This document shows positions 4,388 through 5,224 of a DNA stretch of 5,224 nt, one piece after another. This DNA is from Clostridia bacterium (GTDB taxonomy: Bacteria > Bacillota_A > Clostridia > Lachnospirales > Cellulosilyticaceae): the NCBI GenBank assembly GCA_029239935.1, contig JARBTY010000213.1, positions 1 to 5,224 on the forward strand. Reading direction: 5' to 3'. The translations under genes and the position numbers were made by a program. Numbering within the stretch: position 1 is the first letter of the stretch; each line of letters opens with the position of its first letter. A model generated the notes under the pieces. It had not been told where the DNA came from. It did not search any database and saw nothing but the letters and a program-made list of their open reading frames with translations.

Positions 4388-5224
4388 ATGGAAAAAAGAA
4401 AAGTTATTATTGATTGTGACCCAGGTATTGACGATTCTTTGGCGCTTATTTTAGCGTTGAGGTCACCAGAGCTAGAGGTTGTTGGTATTACGATTGTTGC
4501 TGGGAATGTTCCAGTCAAACAGGGGGGCGAAAATGCTCTAAAGGCACTAGAAATGGCAAAGGCACTTCATATCCCAGTGTATCTTGGAGAAGCAGGACCG
4601 CTTTCGAGAGAGCTTGTAACAGCTCAGGATACCCACGGCGAAGATGGTGTTGGGGAGTGCTTTTTTGCTAAGACTCAAAAAGCAGAAGTAAAAGAAGGGG
4701 CTGTAGATTTTATCATAGACACCTTAAATCAAAACAAGGAGATATCTATTATAGCCCTGGGGCCGCTGACGAATATTGCTAAAGCCTTGATGAAGAATAA
4801 AGAGGTATTTCAAAAGGTGGATCAATTTGTATCCATGGGAGGCAGCTTTAAAAGTCATGGCAATTGTTCTCCAGTAGCAGAGTTCAATTATTGGGTAGAC
4901 CCTCATGGGGCTGATTATGTTTATAAAAATTTGGGAAGACCTATACATATGGTCGGTTTAGATGTAACAAGAAAAATCGTGCTGACTCCAAATATTTTGG
5001 AGCTGATTAAACGGTTAGGTGGTGACTTGAGTCACTATATTGTAGCTATTACACGTTTTTATGTGGATTTTCATTGGGTACAAGAGGGCGTCATTGGATG
5101 TGTGATCAATGACCCACTGGCAGTAGCTTATTTTATTGAGCCCTCTATTTGCCAAGGGTTTACAGCCTATACAGAAGTTAGCTGTGATGGGATTGCCATG
5201 GGCCAATCTATAGTGGATGAAAAG
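4388..5224 (+). CDS. queK: Inosine-uridine-type nucleoside hydrolase, probable queuosine hydrolase (QueK-like), 3' end outside window
   Basis: The family (IU-nucleoside hydrolase) splits the N-glycosidic bond of nucleosides into base and ribose. The frame is open for 279 codons to the window edge; relatives have about 310-330 residues. The calcium-binding N-terminus DCDPGIDD is at 9-16 (Asp11 and Asp16 matching Asp10 and Asp15 of the Crithidia enzyme). DTHGEDGVG is at 81-89, ALGPLTNIA at 123-131, MGG at 150-152, and the ribose-binding NCSPVAEFN at 159-167 with Asn159, Glu165 and Asn167. The last calcium Asp is Asp242, but the usual HDP reads NDP (Asn241), so the catalytic His is absent. The start follows AGAGGA (4375-4380) by 7 nt. 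A preQ1 riboswitch with terminator precedes it, which argues for release of queuine from queuosine, as by C. difficile QueK, rather than purine or pyrimidine salvage. The family is seen directly; the queuosine substrate and the symbol are inferred from context. Confidence 0.85.
   Translation, partial: MEKRKVIIDCDPGIDDSLALILALRSPELEVVGITIVAGNVPVKQGGENALKALEMAKALHIPVYLGEAGPLSRELVTAQDTHGEDGVGECFFAKTQKAEVKEGAVDFIIDTLNQNKEISIIALGPLTNIAKALMKNKEVFQKVDQFVSMGGSFKSHGNCSPVAEFNYWVDPHGADYVYKNLGRPIHMVGLDVTRKIVLTPNILELIKRLGGDLSHYIVAITRFYVDFHWVQEGVIGCVINDPLAVAYFIEPSICQGFTAYTEVSCDGIAMGQSIVDEK

Overview
The window looks like a chromosomal segment of a low-GC Gram-positive bacterium (Bacillota). The evidence is AT-rich intergenic DNA, strong AGGAGG-type ribosome binding sites, sigma-A type promoters, a Bacillus-type 7-1-7 Fur box, a lipoprotein siderophore receptor in place of a periplasmic one, and a preQ1-I riboswitch with an intrinsic terminator. 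The sequence alone does not settle genus or species; a clostridial or related anaerobe is plausible because of the queuine-salvage-like gene.

Left edge (1-285): positions 1-86 hold the first 28 codons of a minus-strand gene that probably encodes a membrane-anchored protein. Then comes about 200 bp of AT-rich spacer, with a possible promoter for that gene and a weak hairpin behind the iron operon.

Iron operon (286-4040, minus strand): four tightly packed genes are read leftwards from about 4102. They encode an ABC ATPase (FhuC-like), a siderophore-binding lipoprotein (FhuD-like) and two FecCD-family permeases (FhuB- and FhuG-like). Gaps are 2 nt, 1 nt and a 4-nt ATGA overlap, so this is one transcription unit for a complete ferric-siderophore importer, most likely for hydroxamates. 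A near-consensus promoter (TTGACA, 17 bp, TATACT) is followed directly by a 17/19 match to the Fur box, so the operon should be expressed under iron limitation.

Divergent control region (4041-4387, 347 bp without a gene): besides the Fur-controlled promoter it holds an imperfect palindrome that touches both -35 elements, an extended -10 promoter reading rightwards, a preQ1-I riboswitch aptamer, and an expression platform with mutually exclusive antiterminator and terminator hairpins.

Right side (4388-5224, plus strand, runs off the window): an inosine-uridine-type nucleoside hydrolase. Control by a preQ1 riboswitch points away from ordinary ribonucleoside catabolism and toward queuosine/queuine salvage, as with QueK of Clostridioides difficile. 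The usual HDP motif reads NDP here, so the catalytic His is Asn. This riboswitch-hydrolase pair is the most interesting part of the window.
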